The notes: a model not told the origin generated them from the sequence alone. A DNA stretch of 64,000 nt from Lineus longissimus (GCF_910592395.1 NC_088315.1:9798501-9862500); one strand, 5' to 3'; positions 1-13,607 are shown, numbered from the stretch's first letter. Numbers and translations are program-made.

Positions 1-1362
1 TATTTTGGAAGTATACTTGTGTACAATGATAAAGTAGTGTATCAATATCCATTAGAAAATATTGGCCCCAGTCCAGACTCCCCTAAATCGTCAACGGGTT
101 TGATAAAGTAAAAGTGATGACTGTGACAAAAGTGTCTGATATACCCGGCGTAAATACGCACCGAATATAAAATGTCAACAATGGCGATGTGAGGTAGACG
201 TACCAATATAATAAATACCAAATTTCAGCATTTTTGTCGCATGCACTAGGGCATTGTGTATTTTTATTTTCCTGAGCCACTAGTAAATACAATGACATGG
301 ATGAATACGAGCTGTATACCCCCACACAATGAAAAGTTGGGAACATGAGGCCAGGCTTCTCCACTACAATGCACTACGCCTTTGCACAGGCGCAGCACCT
401 GGATAAAATACTTTTTTCCACTTTAGCACCCAGACAGATTCATGGAGTTGGTATAATGGTTTTACTGTTTATTGTTTAGAGCACCCGGACAGATTTTGCT
501 GCCAACCAGGACAGAATTGAAACGGAATCAAAGTTCTATCAAAATATTATGCTAACAACACCCGGCCAAAGAAGTTTGCTGCAGAGAACACTGGAGGCAG
601 CCAATAAAGTGGGATGAACTACAAGTTGGCAGTAGCTTATTTCACCACTTTTTGTCAAAAATCATGCGATGAAATTCCCTTATGATTATGTAGCCAGTGA
701 CTGAAGGCACAAGTAGGGTTGCACTGAAAAATTCAGAAATTGGGTCATAACAATTAGATCAAAGTATACTATTTTGTATTGCATTGTGTGGTGTGGTGTG
801 TTTACCTAGTAGCTTATCTATTTTTTACATAAAGTTGTAGGACCCTATGATAGTGGTGAAAGTTGTATAATACAACGTTTTTCTTGGGGAAGATCTTTGC
901 TAACAGCGCTTGGTCATCCTAAAGTCTAATTCTTTGGGCAAAAAATGCTCAAGAAGATTTCTCTGTTATGGTATTTACCCTGGTGCCCTAGACAGAGTCT
1001 GAAAAAACCTGGACATGAATATCAGTCCAAGGCGGTACGTTCATCCATCGCTTCACCTGAGAATGAGAGTGAGATTGAGAATGAATTCTAATGACTGATG
1101 ATTGGAACAAAAACATAAACTGTCATGGAAGTGTGTGTTCATCTCTGGTTACAACCTCACCACATGCCATTAGCCAATACCACACAAAACCATAATTTGA
1201 TTCCAAGCTACTCTTTTTTTTAATTCACTTTATTATTTGAGCTATTTCCAGAAGAAAGTCGAGTCCACACACATGGTATCACTCGCTGATGATGTCAATT
1301 GCACCTTTATCTTTTTTTATAAGTAAAGGCAATAGGAAGTTTTAAACTCCCCTCCTACTCAC
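1..1362. other. No gene seen
   Basis: AT-rich sequence with short frames only. Nothing here resembles an exon or a known element. Confidence 0.5.
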
Positions 1363-1525
1363 ATGTACATGCTCTCTATAAAGGACACCCTCGCTACTGA
1401 CTAGTGCTGTCCTAAATAGAGAAGTGTCCTGATTAGAGAGGTTAAATTGAATAGAAGCAACCAAATTGGGACCAAAACTAGTGTCCTTAATAGAGAGGTG
1501 TCCGCTAAGGGAGGTTCTTCTGTAT
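1363..1525 (-). mobile_element. TACAGT-end MITE, copy 1
   Basis: One of ten copies of a ~165-190-bp element with inverted ends TACAGTGGAACCTC..GAGGTTCTACTGTA. Inside, TCTCTATTAAGGACA recurs several times in both orientations, around a core TTTTGGTCCCAAATTG. Ends with CAGT and TA flanks fit the Tc1/mariner superfamily. This copy is in reverse orientation and its left end is worn. Confidence 0.8.
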
Positions 1526-2812
1526 AAGCGAGGAATATTCAATGTTATACAAAAGGCCATTAGAAAAATGGAGTTCTGCCCCCAAAAAGCCAAGGGATCA
1601 AATTAAGGCATCGAAGGCAATTGCTTCCAACGCCCTCCCTGTTGCAGTGATGCCCTGCATATTTCTTCCATCACGTGTGTACACGTAGGCATCGTTTTTA
1701 AACTCCCATTTGAAGTGTGCCCTTTTTCACAAAACTAACTTCTTCTTCACTTCAAAACTAACAAAAGTGCCATCTTTTTGACAAAAAGTGCTGTGCCCTT
1801 TCAGTTTCAAAAGTGAATTTCGAGGCCTGAAAGCCTACTGCCCCCCCCCCCCCCCATAAACAAAAGTTAAATACGGCCCTATGATTTTCGTAGTGTGATG
1901 TCCAACCATTTTAAAAGGTCGTTCGGACATACACCATGACAGGTCTATTGATTTTCTTATTCAGTTCGACAAATGGAAGTGTAGGAAGCCATATCTATCT
2001 GTTTTGTATATCAAGACAATGGTCTCACGATCCATGGCTCAATACAACAAGACATGACCAACTTATTGGACTTCTCTGGCTTGAAAGGTGCCAAAAACCT
2101 TGAACAAGAATACTATGCTTTTGTCATTCATGTACACACATGTGGTATGCTATTGCTATGGTATAGTTTGTATTGTTAAAGTGTTTATCAAGCAGACCTG
2201 GTGTATTTTGGAAAAGACATATCCCAGGGGCATTGTGCTCACCTGGGACAATACAGTCGGTGACTATTCTGAATTGTTCTGACAAATATTTAAAGTTCAC
2301 TTCTAAAACCCATCACAACTGTGAATAAGAAGATTGGAATGTACCTGCAATACAATTTTGTACACGTTTATAATCATAAGCGTTTTCACTTTACCCAGAA
2401 TTTTCAAATCCACTGTAAAGTTTGAGTTAAAAATCGCTGAGATAAGTGTAGACTGAGACCACTGGAGTCAATGAGCATATGTCAGATACAGGTGTCTTCA
2501 TTTTCAGCTTCAAAGCTTTAAAATCTTTCAACTAAAATTACCTAAGCAGCATCAGTTCATTAGCTGATGCCAATTAAGTGAAAAGCTTTCACTATTTTTT
2601 CCTTTTTTCGAGGAATTATTGCATCTTTGAGCAGATGCATGAATGATTTAAGAGATTGCTGTTTCTCCACGAGATAAAGTGCAAGTTGTTGGGATAAAAG
2701 TGCTCTTGGCTACAGGTAGGCTGGCAACACAAAACAAATAATTTCTAGTTTCAACTTTCAAGATACAGACCATTCAAATCACCCAATTTTATTTTCAAAC
2801 CTGATAAAGTGA

Positions 2813-2980
2813 TACAGCAGAACCTCTCTATTAAGGACACCCAGGGGACTGACAAATGCAGTCCTTAATAGAGAGGAGGTCAAATTGAACTGAAACCACC
2901 AATGTTGGACCAAACCTAGTGTCCTTAATTGAGAGGTTGTCCTTAATAGAGAGGTGTCCGTTAATGGAGGTTCCACTGTA
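2813..2980 (-). mobile_element. TACAGT-end MITE, copy 2
   Basis: Reverse orientation. Both ends are kept (TACAGCAGAACCTC and GGTTCCACTGTA), flanked by TA. It contains CAAATTGAACTG and two TTAATAGAGAGG words. Confidence 0.88.
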
Positions 2981-4008
2981 TATAGATCCATAAAATCATC
3001 AACATTGTAGCAGTAGTTTCTTCAACAGCACCAGGTATGGACCAAGTGTCACTGGCAAGCTGACAACCTCAATCCTTCCGATCAAAGGTTGGACGCTCTT
3101 CCAGTGTGCCACTATGAAGAGGCATGGGTGAATCAACCACAGTACAAACACAATGCGTGCGTTGTTCTCATCTTGTAATGATTACATTAGATGGAGCCTT
3201 CATCCCAAGGTCTGTTCGAGACATTCCGACCTCTCCCAGTGCTCAGTATGCCAGTGAAAACACTGACAAAATCTGAGCTGAGTGCACCCCACGGGGAAAA
3301 AACCAGCCCATTCCTTGCCCAAGGACAACCAGTGGTGTAAATATCTAGGCAATGGAGGTCACCTGGGAGATTCATGATAATGTAAAACCAATCACATGAA
3401 TGATAGTCTTTGGATGCATATCCATGCATGTAGACTGTTTGTTGTGGTGTTTTCCTTGTTCTGCATCTGGTTATGACCTTCCTTGTGAGTATTAGCCTGA
3501 CATACATGTACATAAAATGAACCTTTGAATTGATTGGCCTTAATAGTGGCCATTCCCACTTAAGTGAAAACTGTAAAAAAATTACAAGTGATTGTTGGTC
3601 AGAATCAAGTCGTGACATCAGCTGTCCTTTTAGTTGCATGCCATTGATGACATCACTAACCAATCTGCAAAGGCACACGAACAGTTTTAGACTAAATATA
3701 CTATGTTTCATCATAAAACTATAGGCCTTTATGACACATCGTTTAATCTCATCAGAGGCATCATAAAAATCTGTTTTATTTCAGCTTTAAAGTGGGGGTC
3801 TTGGCCTACTCCTGCGTTATAAGCACCATCAGGTACAAGGAAGCTTTACTTTAGGTCACACAATATACCGCTATCACTAGCATGTTTCAGCATTGGGTGC
3901 CGTATTTAAACCCCAGGTCATGTTGGTCGGTTTGCGCTAGACATGCTAGACCAGCAGCATTTCTTCCAAGTTTTAATCATCGTACCATATACTCACTATT
4001 ACACTCTT

Positions 4009-4198
4009 ATAGTAAAACCTCTCTATTTTAAAGGACACCCTCGGGACTGGCAAGTGCTATCCTCATAATAATAGAGGTGTCCTGATAAGAGAGGTCAAAT
4101 TGAATGGAAAGAAGCAATTTGGGACCAGACCTAGTGTCCTTAATAGAGAGGTTGTCCTTAATAGGGAGGTGTCTGCTCCTAAAGGAGGTTCCACTGTA
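4009..4198 (-). mobile_element. TACAGT-end MITE, copy 3
   Basis: Reverse orientation. The left end has mutated to ATAGTAAAACCTC, and the right end GGTTCCACTGTA is intact. Small insertions are present (TAATAATAG, GCTCCTAAAGG). Confidence 0.85.
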
Positions 4199-5035
4199 CT
4201 GGCAATGCACCACTGACTGCAGCCTGAATATTCAATCATGGGCAATCACGTTGCATAGCTACAATGTAATTCGGAGCTTTTGTTCACATGCCGAACATAT
4301 TGCAATATTTTCAATAAATTTTCTTACTCCAATAAGCCCGATAACAGGCGTCTGGCCACGACACAGCTCATAAATAATGCATCTCATTTACCTACTGATT
4401 TCTTACGATGTAGCAACGTAGCAACTCCCACAAAATGTAGGTAGCCATTAAAACTACACTATGTTTAGCTAATAGCCTACCTGTTTCCGATACTAGCATA
4501 TTCACATATTAGCTCCATGCTAAGTGCCGACAGTGTATTAGCAAAACATTTCTCCATTGGCTAAAAACTTATAATGGAAGCTACTAAACGGCGATTATCC
4601 TCAGAACCACTTTCCACCAAGATTACACCACACATCAATTTTAAAGCCTTTACAAACTTTAGGTGAGCTGTGGAGAGAAAGAGCTGGCGTAGCGATCTCA
4701 CCAACATTCCTTCAAATTCCGGTAAGGTAATGTAGAACATGAAGGATAAACACTTAGGGAGATGGAAAGGTTACTGAGATGAGTTACAACAGCTTTACAA
4801 TCATACAGCCACTGAGTTCTTGAAAACAAATTTCTCCAGTTCTTTCATAGTACAAACATCAAACCACTGACTCACACATCGCGCACACTCGGTCTGTTAT
4901 TGCTCCACACAGAATACTGTCAAACCCTTTATTTTTTTGTGGCATCAATGGTTACGGAGGTATTTTCCGGAAACGAAACTCTACATACAGAACGTCGGAC
5001 AGCCGGCCAGAGAAGAAATGAGATGACCCATCAAC

Positions 5036-5070
5036 TACTGTGGAACCTTCCTTAACGGACACCTCACTAG
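5036..5070 (+). mobile_element. TACAGT-end MITE, end fragment
   Basis: TACTGTGGAACCTTCCTTAA then CGGACACCTCACTAG matches only the first ~35 bases of the element. The rest is missing. Confidence 0.65.
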
Positions 5071-5599
5071 TATTAATTTAGTATTGATTTCAGTTGAAAC
5101 GTGACATGGAGGAAGCTGCCCATTACATAACTAAATGCAAGAATTCATTAAGACTTGTCTATGAATTCTTGGTAAATGGGTCCACCATGGGACAATTGGA
5201 CTAAGGGTGTATTCGATCCTGTTCTTGACTCCACGAATCAGCATCAGGAACAGCGCAGGTTTCAAACAAACAGGAGTGCCTCTCGGGTAGTCAAGACGCG
5301 GAGAAAGAGACCGAGTATTCTTCTTCCTTTTTGAAATATTATCAGGCTTCTCTTCGACAAGGGCTCCTATCTCTTGTCTACTAGAATCACTAAACTAAGT
5401 GTCACAACTGTCAAATCAGATATCAAGATGGGCCCCGCCGTTCTTTGTTCTCGTCGGTCTGGGTCACACTACACAAGTGCACTGTGCAGGGATTCCACAA
5501 ATCATCTTTTCAGTTTCCATCAACAGGGAACAGACCTACCAGTAACACGAGGGTAGGTGTTCTGTTAGACGGGTCCGACAATCAAGGCTTATCCAATAA

Positions 5600-5990
5600 T
5601 ACAAGCAGGCCTTTTCCGTTTTTGACAAAGACGAATCAGAGCCAAAATAAATGAAATGTGCACACTCAGATTACAAAACATTACAAAACATGTCGTCCGT
5701 CGTCAGAAGGCCTCAGCCGACTTCGGACAATCGAACTCTTTGAAGAAGTTTGTTTGGGCACTGATAAGTCATGTGTTTCACCTGGAACAAAAAGGGGTCA
5801 CTGTGGGTGTGGCTTATGGCATTGTCCGAAGCCTGGCCTGGCTTTAGTAATTTAGACGCATTCAGTGATTCAGAGTGTGCGCAGTTGATTTGTTATGCAT
5901 GGCTCTGAGTTTGACTGATTCGTCTTCTTCGAAAAGGCTTTTGCCAAGGCTATGTGGCCCTTTATTCCAGGTGAAACGCATGACAGCATT
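5600..5990. repeat. Complex inverted repeat block
   Basis: AGGCCTTTTCCG..GACGAATCAGAGCC near 5606-5645 is matched in reverse by GACTGATTCGTCTTCTTCGA near 5915-5945. GTTTCACCTGGAACAAAAAG at 5774 is matched in reverse near 5960-5982. This looks like a worn fold-back transposon. Confidence 0.5.
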
Positions 5991-6307
5991 CCCAGTACAT
6001 GTACATGTACGTATAGGAACCTGCATGCTGTCAGTACAGTACAGTCTTCTCTCACACATCACGTCAGTCATTTTCTTGGACAGTGGCGCCACCAACGGGA
6101 TTTCAGACCTGTCAAAACATAACATAATGAGGCGATTTTATACATGCACAATACAGCGCAACTACACCATCTAAAAAAGAAATACACGATGCATTACCTC
6201 TCGGACATCTTTAAATATAATCCTAACTGCACAAATAATCCAAAAGACTCGAGATAACGTAGAAATTACAGTTTATCTCCGCTTCGGATGGCGAGACTCC
6301 CATCTTA

Positions 6308-6556
6308 ATCCGCCATTTTGATTCCCAGCGAGGCGTAGTCACGAAAAATGCCGCTCGGCTGAAAAATACTGTTCCTAACTAATATCTGCTATTTTCAGGG
6401 GTGTAATGATAAATCAGTACAAGTAGTTCAGGCATAAGGTCTCTGTAAGCTGCTTGAGGCCTAATTTGGGGTAATTTGCTTTGTTTTATTAATTTTTCCA
6501 ACCCGGAAGTCAACACTGCGCAAGCTTGATTGGTAAATTTTAACTTCCGTTTTGCC
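6308..6556 (+). promoter_or_regulatory. Probable GID8 promoter region
   Basis: Upstream of the first GID8 acceptor is a cluster of motifs common in housekeeping promoters: CCGCCATTTTG (YY1-like, about 6310), ACCCGGAAGT (ETS-like, 6501), TGCGCA (NRF1 half site, 6517), ATTGGT (inverted CCAAT, 6529) and a second reversed ETS core CTTCCG (about 6544). There is no clear TATA box. The start site and the non-coding first exon cannot be placed from sequence alone. Confidence 0.45.
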
Positions 6557-7130
6557 GAATGTTTTGGTTTTGGTGATTTTGGTTTAGATAAAAGATCACA
6601 GAATAACCACGATATTACAACATTCTAGCTTATGGAATTAATGTTAGTTTGTGTGTAGTATTTGTTAGTCAAGGAAAAAACTATTTTCCCCAAAAATGCC
6701 AGCTTCAAGGGACAAAAATTGACTGAAGTTATGTCCTGTTTGTCAGCTGATGAGTTTCAATGCACATATGGCATGCACATGCAGTATACTTTTCACATTG
6801 TGTAGATGTACGGGGGGGGGTACTGGTATAGTGGCAGTCCAGTGTGTACATTGGACATTGGTTGTTTGGAATCACACTAATGGCTATGTTCAGCTGATCG
6901 AATAGTTTGTTTAAGTTCCAGTTGTGTGGAATTGGCTTGGGATAACCCGAGACTGGCGAGATAGAGAGCGCTATCCAAAATAAATGGCAATGCATGTCTT
7001 TTGAAATGGGCAGTGGCTTTGATGTTGAAACCATACGTTCCCTAGTTCCACTCTTTATTTAGAGACTCTGATATAATTCTGTCTCTAAAAAGCACTGTTT
7101 TCTTTTAATTGCAGGTATAAAGTGGCCAGG

Positions 7131-7257
7131 ATGGCTTCAGTAAATTACACAGAGAAGCAGGACGACATCTCAAAGGATGACTGGATTGGAAAACTTCGAG
7201 GTCTCCATGTCACTAGGGCAGATATGAATCGACTCATCATGAATTACTTAGTCACAG
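7131..7257 (+). CDS. GID8: GID8 coding exon 1
   Basis: Acceptor TTAATTGCAG ends at 7114. The exon starts at 7115 with 16 untranslated bases before the ATG. It codes residues 1-42 plus one base (phase 1) and ends at donor GTATGA. It holds the first half of the LisH motif. Confidence 0.95.
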
Positions 7258-9651
7258 GTATGACCAGACTATGCGCCTTAGTCTGCGTTGTTCTGTAGTA
7301 ATGTTCTGCCCTGTGATTTGAAATGACCTTTGAAATGTTGACATTTTTGTGGTGTGAAGTTTGCGTTTGATGGTGCATTGGCGGGAATAAAAAAACACTT
7401 GTGAAAATTTCATGATTTAATGTAGTACCTCAGAATGCAAATTTGCTAGAAGGGCTGAGAAATCTATTTCAAGGCTCGCCACTTTACAGATATGGACATC
7501 AGTCATCAGATTTCAGGCTTGTATTCATGTCGCAAGCTTGGACAACCTATCATTGTCTCGTGAGACATCGCAATTGATCTTCGTAAAACCAAGTATATTT
7601 TCTGATTTATACATGGTAAAATCAATTTAAAAACAAGTCGGTCAGATTTTACAAACAGAAAGAAATTACTATCAAACAAAAAAATCCAATATATTACAAT
7701 TCCAGATTTTGTGATTTTGCATCTTTGAAAATTAAGCCCTTTGAGAACACTGCAACTGTAATTTCAATCTAATTTTGTTTTGTTTTTCGCAGTGCTATAA
7801 TTTTACAAATTTTGCAGAGAAACGTGAAATTAAAATGTACGCGATAATTTCCTGGGCTACAGTCAATGTGTTTTCTAATTTCAGAGGGCTTTAAGGAAGC
7901 AGCCGAGAAATTCCGCATGGAATCTGGGATTCAGCCAACAGTTGATCTGGACACGTTGGACGAGCGGATAAAAATACGAGATGCTATTCAAAATGGCCGA
8001 ATAGAAGACGCAATCTCACTTGTGAATAATCTCCACCCTGAGCTTTTAGACAATGACAGATATCTGTATTTTCATTTACAGGTATGTCTTGCTTTATAGG
8101 TAACTGACTCGTGTCAAATTTCACCATATAATGTTTTAGCTGTTTTTGACAAATGACTACGTCACTTTCTCATAAATCGGTAAGGTTTTCGAATCGAAAT
8201 GCACATTTTCTAGAAATTGATGGTTTAATCCCACCCGGACGGCTCGCTTCAATGCCGTTTTCGTTGATGACGTCACAACATGAACATTTTCGCGGTCGCT
8301 GTGGTTTACATTCAGCGATTTTATAATAAATCTAATCAAAAATGGAAAATTTGAGGTCTACATTTGTGATCAACAATTAAAAACGGACGTATTTCCGCAA
8401 AGTTGTAAATCACATCATAGTATCACTTTAAGTCAGTCCGCTCATCTCCGAGTGTAACTATCAGAAAACTGGATCAAATTTTGAATCGTATAAACACAAA
8501 TTATCCTTGCCAGACAGCATTTTCTTGATCTGTAAATGCCACTATAACGTACTCGATACTATTTCAGCAACAACATTTAATTGAGCTGATTAGGGAGAGG
8601 AATATAGAAGATGCTTTAGACTTCGCCCAAACGCATCTAGCCGAGCGTGGTGAGGAAAATCCTGAAATCTTATCGGAGCTTGAACGTACATTGGCACTAC
8701 TTGCATTTGAAAATCCAGAACAGTCCCCGTTTGGTGAATTACTACATCCCTCTCAGAGACAAAAGGTAAGATTTGGTAGAGAATTCCACAGGGTGGGCCA
8801 GAGAAAACTGATCATTTTTATTTTGACATAATGAGGAGACTCAAAGCTGAGCGGTTAACATTCTTGGCTTAACCACGCAATCGGGTCTGTGTTCGGTTAC
8901 GGGGAGAGCCCAGGATTGTATTTCTGGATGAAATGGCCTTCAAGGAAGTAAAGTTCCCGACTCTTCACGGTCCATCAAATGAGACATGTAACCAAAAAAA
9001 ATACTGACTGCATCTTCGGCCAGGGAGAAGAAGCCCTGGCCTTAACATTCTCCTGTCTAGTTCGATAAGGTCTTATGCTGGCACTGTCATAGACACCAGC
9101 TGCACGGTATCTTGGCTTTTTGTGTCATTCACAAAACAAGGTTGTCCAAGTTAAGCAATTTGACCAAGATCACAAGCAATGTGTTGTGTTAGTATTAAGG
9201 TCTGGTTGTTCAAAGCAAGTTATGTCACTAACTTAGTGTTAACTTTAACTTAGTGTTGTCTCCTTCTGTTGAGCCCATTAGACTTAACACAGAGTTAAAG
9301 TTAACATCAAGTGACTATTTTCTTCTGACCAACTGGGCCCACGGGTAGAAGCCACAATGTTCGTATTATAAATAAGAACACTTTAATCACTGGACTAAAC
9401 CACCCGTCTAGTCAAATACTTTGACATTTTTTTGAACATCTGTCAGTTAACTCCCACTTGTTTCTGTACTTTTTCAGGTTGCAAGTGAATTAAATGCAGC
9501 AATTCTGGAAATGGAAAACCGAGAGTCGACGCCAAAATTAGCAAACTTATTGAAACTGTTGCTCTGGTCACAAGATGAACTTGACAAAAAGAAAGTGAAA
9601 TATCCCAAAATGGTGGACTTGGCTTCTGGTGAGATACAGGAACCGAAGTGA
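7131..9651 (+). CDS. GID8: GID8 / Twa1 homolog, CTLH E3 ubiquitin ligase subunit (whole gene, 4 coding exons)
   Basis: Joining 7131-7257, 7885-8081, 8568-8765 and 9478-9651 gives one open frame of 231 codons plus stop. All junctions are GT-AG and the phases agree (1, 0, 0). The protein is close to vertebrate GID8 (about 228 aa) along its whole length: [20 protein letters not shown] (LisH motif, about residues 28-60), [20 protein letters not shown] (CTLH region, about 66-123), then the CRA region with [18 protein letters not shown] and KKVKYPKM near the end. In the known family GID8 is a scaffold of the CTLH/GID ubiquitin ligase, binding RanBP9/10, RMND5-MAEA and ARMC8, in nucleus and cytoplasm. 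The ATG at 7131 is 16 bases inside its exon, so a non-coding first exon lies upstream. AATAAA at 9719-9724 fits the 3' end. No broken or missing parts were seen. Confidence 0.97.
7885..8081 (+). CDS. GID8: GID8 coding exon 2
   Basis: Acceptor CTAATTTCAG precedes it and donor GTATGT follows. The first two bases complete the split Glu codon. It codes the rest of LisH and the start of CTLH, ending at YLYFHLQ. Length is 197 bases. Confidence 0.96.
8568..8765 (+). CDS. GID8: GID8 coding exon 3
   Basis: Acceptor TACTATTTCAG and donor GTAAGA flank 198 bases (66 codons, phase 0). It begins [12 protein letters not shown], the core of the CTLH region, and ends [14 protein letters not shown] in the CRA region. 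Confidence 0.96.
8838..9110 (+). repeat. SINE-like repeat in GID8 intron 3
   Basis: A tRNA-like stretch (GCTGAGCGGTTAACATTCTT at 8846, and GTGTTCGGTTAC near 8890 as a weak B box) is followed by text typical of a SINE body and a short A run at 8994-9001. It lies wholly inside the intron between exons 3 and 4. The family is not identified. Confidence 0.35.
9478..9651 (+). CDS. GID8: GID8 coding exon 4 and stop
   Basis: Acceptor CTTTTTCAG precedes 57 codons and TGA (9649-9651). It starts [18 protein letters not shown] and ends GEIQEPK. The end matches the family C-terminus in length and sequence. Confidence 0.96.
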   Translation, partial: VASELNAAILEMENRESTPKLANLLKLLLWSQDELDKKKVKYPKMVDLASGEIQEPK

Positions 9652-9718
9652 TGTGTTCAGTGTGTGTGTCTGTATGCAACTTGGCCAAGTCAAATGACGT
9701 CAACAAAAACCAAGTCAA

Positions 9719-9724
9719 AATAAA
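9719..9724 (+). terminator. Likely GID8 polyadenylation signal
   Basis: AATAAA lies 68 bases after the GID8 stop codon, in the right orientation and at a usual distance. Only transcript ends would prove its use. Confidence 0.6.
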
Positions 9725-11462
9725 CTGAGGTCACATTTTATCTGGAGGTTGACAAAATCCTGTCCTTTTTGTGACGGTGCCCAATTCAAAGGAATTGTCT
9801 AACATGGGATGGATTCTTCAAGAACATCCTGATGGTGGTCTGGATGTGAACAAAAACATTTTAGAACCTTCCAGTGTGAAATTTCCTGTATTCTGACAAA
9901 TTACCTGTTTGACTTGCGCAAGTTTTATGTAATTATTAGAAAATGGTATCGACGGAATTAATGAGGGTGCATAGCTGTTTATGGAATATTTATGACGTGT
10001 TTTGACCCTGTTTTGACGGTGCATTCAGTTACATGTGGAGTAAGTTAGCGATGTTCGGAGGCATCCAGTAGCTGACGGAAGCGTCATTTCAGGAATAGCT
10101 GTTTTAACAAGTTTGTTACTCTCTATGATCAGTTCCAGTCTTTATTTTATACGTGAGGGCTGATCCCTTTCAATACATTTTGGTACTTTGTTGGTTCATG
10201 AAAACTGTAATACCTGATTAGAGTAGGTGGAAAATTCAAAGTGTGTTGTAATATTGCTTCACTTTTCTTCCATTTATTTCAAACAATACTTAAAGGGGTA
10301 CGTCGTTGGTAATTACTTGTGGTCCAGTTCAATAGAAATCCTCCAATACACAATGCCGTAGTGCAGTTGTTGTGAATACAAATTTTTTAAAACTTGGTAT
10401 TCATAGTATTTGTAAATTAGTCTACACAACGGCAATGTTGAAATTTATATTTAGTAGGTATTTCCGCAATTGGACATTTTCAAATTCAATTACAAATTCA
10501 AAACTTTTACCGAACGGCGTAGGCCTTTAAGAGCTGCCAAGTGTTGTCTGTCGGGTAAGTCAGGATAATGTGCCTGTCTTTAAATTTCTATACCTAGAAT
10601 ATGGAAACAAATACTGTTCAAAATCTGTAGACATCTCAAATGACATGTTATGCATATCTCGTGTGAATTTCATCACAGTAGCCTTTGGACTTATTTGGCA
10701 GTTATATCATACCTTCTGTTGGACGTCGCATCAAAAATCACAGCATTGGTCATTCACCATTTTCGTTAAGAATGAGCCACTAATAAATTTTGGATTGAAA
10801 GCTTTGGGACCACAAAACAAAACAATAGATATCGACATTTAGCCTGAAGAATATCAACGTTATCTTTTCGGGCTGTATAATTTGATTCAAGGACCAGATA
10901 CTAGCTTCTTTCGGCACATCCTGTGCCTTTTTCAAATTATACATGTACTTGGTGAGGCACAGAATGGAGTATACAGCCTATCACATATTCATCAAAGTCC
11001 AGGGAATCCTCTTTCCTTTTATAGTTTGTAGTTTCGATTTGTCGGATACCACGACGACAGCTTTCGAGCCATAAAATGTAACTTTTGAATGAGTCACCTG
11101 ATGGGCTTCAATTTCCTGTGCATGATGGGGTGGAGTGGGATGGCTGCAGTCACGTAGCACAGTTGCCCTGCACTATTTTCCCTGAGCAATGAATCATAAA
11201 TTCAAAATCACACCATCTGAAAATCTGTGCTCGTTTGCTTCGGTAAGCTACGCTTCGCGTTGCCCTTGTTGGCCAAATGAATATTCAACTCTCAAAAAGC
11301 ATCTCAGTAATATACGGTATTCTTCACAGGTAGATCGACACAAAAAGTTCATTGTAAAATTTGTAAGATTTTTTTATTGGTGTTTAGGAGCATGTTGAAG
11401 TATTTTAAATATTTCTATTGTCATATGATATGAATTTTCATCAAATATTAAATGAGATGTGG
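9725..11462. other. GID8 downstream spacer, no gene seen
   Basis: Single-copy-looking AT-rich DNA. A 90-codon frame at 10570 has no coding features. The 88-bp satellite begins after it. Confidence 0.5.
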
Positions 11463-13493
11463 ATGAACTCACTCATTTTGATTACTTCTATGAAGATCCT
11501 CTGAGCAATTGGATGAGACTGGCCATGAAATAATCTCACTGATTGTCTCCACTATATCGTCCAGCCTATGAAGATCCTTTGAGTGATTGTGACATTGTCC
11601 ATGTGACTGACAATGAAATCATCTCGCTGATTCTCCCCACAATATCTTCCAGCCTATGAAGATCCTTTGAGTGGATATGACATTCTCCGTGTGACTGACC
11701 ATGGAATCATCTCACTGATTGTCTCCACTATATCTTCTTGCCTATGAAGATCCTGAGTGGTTGTGACATTGTCCCTCTGTCTAGCCATGAAATCATGTCA
11801 CTGATTGTCTCCACTATATCTTCCAGCCTATGAAGATCCCTTGAGCGAATGGTTGCGACATTGTCCCTGTGTCTAGCCATGAAATCATCTCACTGATTAT
11901 CTCCACTATATCTTCCAGCCTATGAAGATCCCTTGAGCGAGTGATTGTGACATTGTACCTGTGATTAGCCATGAAATCATCTCACTGATTGTTTCCACTA
12001 TATCTTCTTGCATATGAAGATCGTTTGAGCGGTTGTGACATTGTCCACATGACTGAAAATGAAATCATCTCATTGATTGTCCCCACAATATCTTCCAGCC
12101 TAATGAGATCCTTCGAGCGAGGGGTTGTGACATTGTACCTGTGTCTAGCCATGAAATCATGTCACTGATTGTCTCCACTATATCTTCCAGCCTATGAAGA
12201 TCCTTTGAGCGGGTGTGACATTGTCCATGTGACTGGCCATGAAATCATCTCACTGATTGTCTCCACTATATCTTCCAGCCAATGAAGATTCTTTGAGCGG
12301 GTGTGACATTGTCCCTGTGACTGGCCATGAAATCATCTCACTGATTGTCTCCACTATATCTTCCAGCCTATGAAGATCCTTTGAGTGGTTGTGACATTGT
12401 CCATGTGACTGGCCATGAAATCATCTCACTGATTGTCTCCACTATACTTTCCAGCCTATGAAGATCCTTTGAGTGGTTGTGACATTGTTCATGTGACTGG
12501 CCATGAAATCATCTTACTTGTTGTCTCCACTATATGTTCCTGCCTGTGAAGATCCTTTGAGTGGTTGTGACATTGTCCCTGTGACTGACCATAAAATCAT
12601 CTCACTGATTGTCTCCACTTTATCTTCCAGCCTATGAAGATACTTTGAGTGGATGTGACCTTGTCCCTGTAACTGGTCATGAAATCATCTCACTGATTGC
12701 CACCACTACATTTTCCAGCCTATGAAGATCCTTTGAGTGTTTGTAACATTGTCCATGTGACTGAACATGAAATCATTTTAGTGGTTGTCCCCGCTATATC
12801 TTCCCGCCAATGAAGATCCTTTGAGAGGTTGTGACATTGTCCACGTGACTGACCACGAAATCATCTCACTGATTGTCTCCACTGTATCTTCCTGCCTATG
12901 AAGATCCTTTGAGTGGTTGTGACATTGTCCATGTGACTGGCCATGAAATCATCTCACTGATTGTCTCCACTGTATCTTCCAGCCAATGAAGATTCTTTGA
13001 GCGGGTGTGACATTGTCCATGTGACTGACCATGAAATCATCTCACTGATTGCCTCCACTTTGTTTTCCGGCCCATGAAGATCCTTTAAGTGGTTGTGACT
13101 TTGTCCATGTGACCGACCATGAAATCATCTCACTGATTGCCTCCACTATATCTTCCAGCCTGTGAAGATCGTTTGAGTGGTTGTGACTTTGTCCATGTGA
13201 CTGGCCATGAAATCATCTCACTGATTACCTCCACTATATCTTCCAGCCTGTGAAGATCGTTTGAGTGGTTGTGACATTGTCCATGTGACTGGCCATGAAA
13301 TCATCTCACTGATTGTCTCCTCTATATCTTCCTCCCTATGAAGATCCTTTGAGTGGATGTGACATTGTCCCTGTGACTGGGCATGAAATCATCTCACTGA
13401 TTGCCTCCACTATATCTTCCAGCCTATGAAGATCCTTTGAGCGAGTGGTTGTGACATTGTCCCTGTGACTGGCCGAGAGATCATCTCACTGAT

Positions 13494-13607
13494 TTGGTCA
13501 TATGAATAAAGACTGGCAAATGCTTTTATCTAAGACTCCATGTACATAGGCCTTTTTGTACAAAATTGAAGTAAAAGCGTTTGCTATTCTTTATTCATAT
13601 CAGCCAC
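13494..13607. mobile_element. ~115-bp hairpin MITE, copy 1 (inside satellite)
   Basis: Ends are inverted repeats: TCATATGAATAAAGACTGGC on the left and, reversed, ATATGAATAAAGAATAGCAA on the right, continuing into AAATGCTTTTA / AAACGCTTTTA. The middle has GTACATAGGCCTTTTTGTAC. It has no coding capacity. Confidence 0.8.

Noticed and set aside
3187-3714. 175-codon minus-strand frame
   Set aside because: No domain, no codon pattern and no splice context. The longest chance frame in AT-rich DNA can reach this size.
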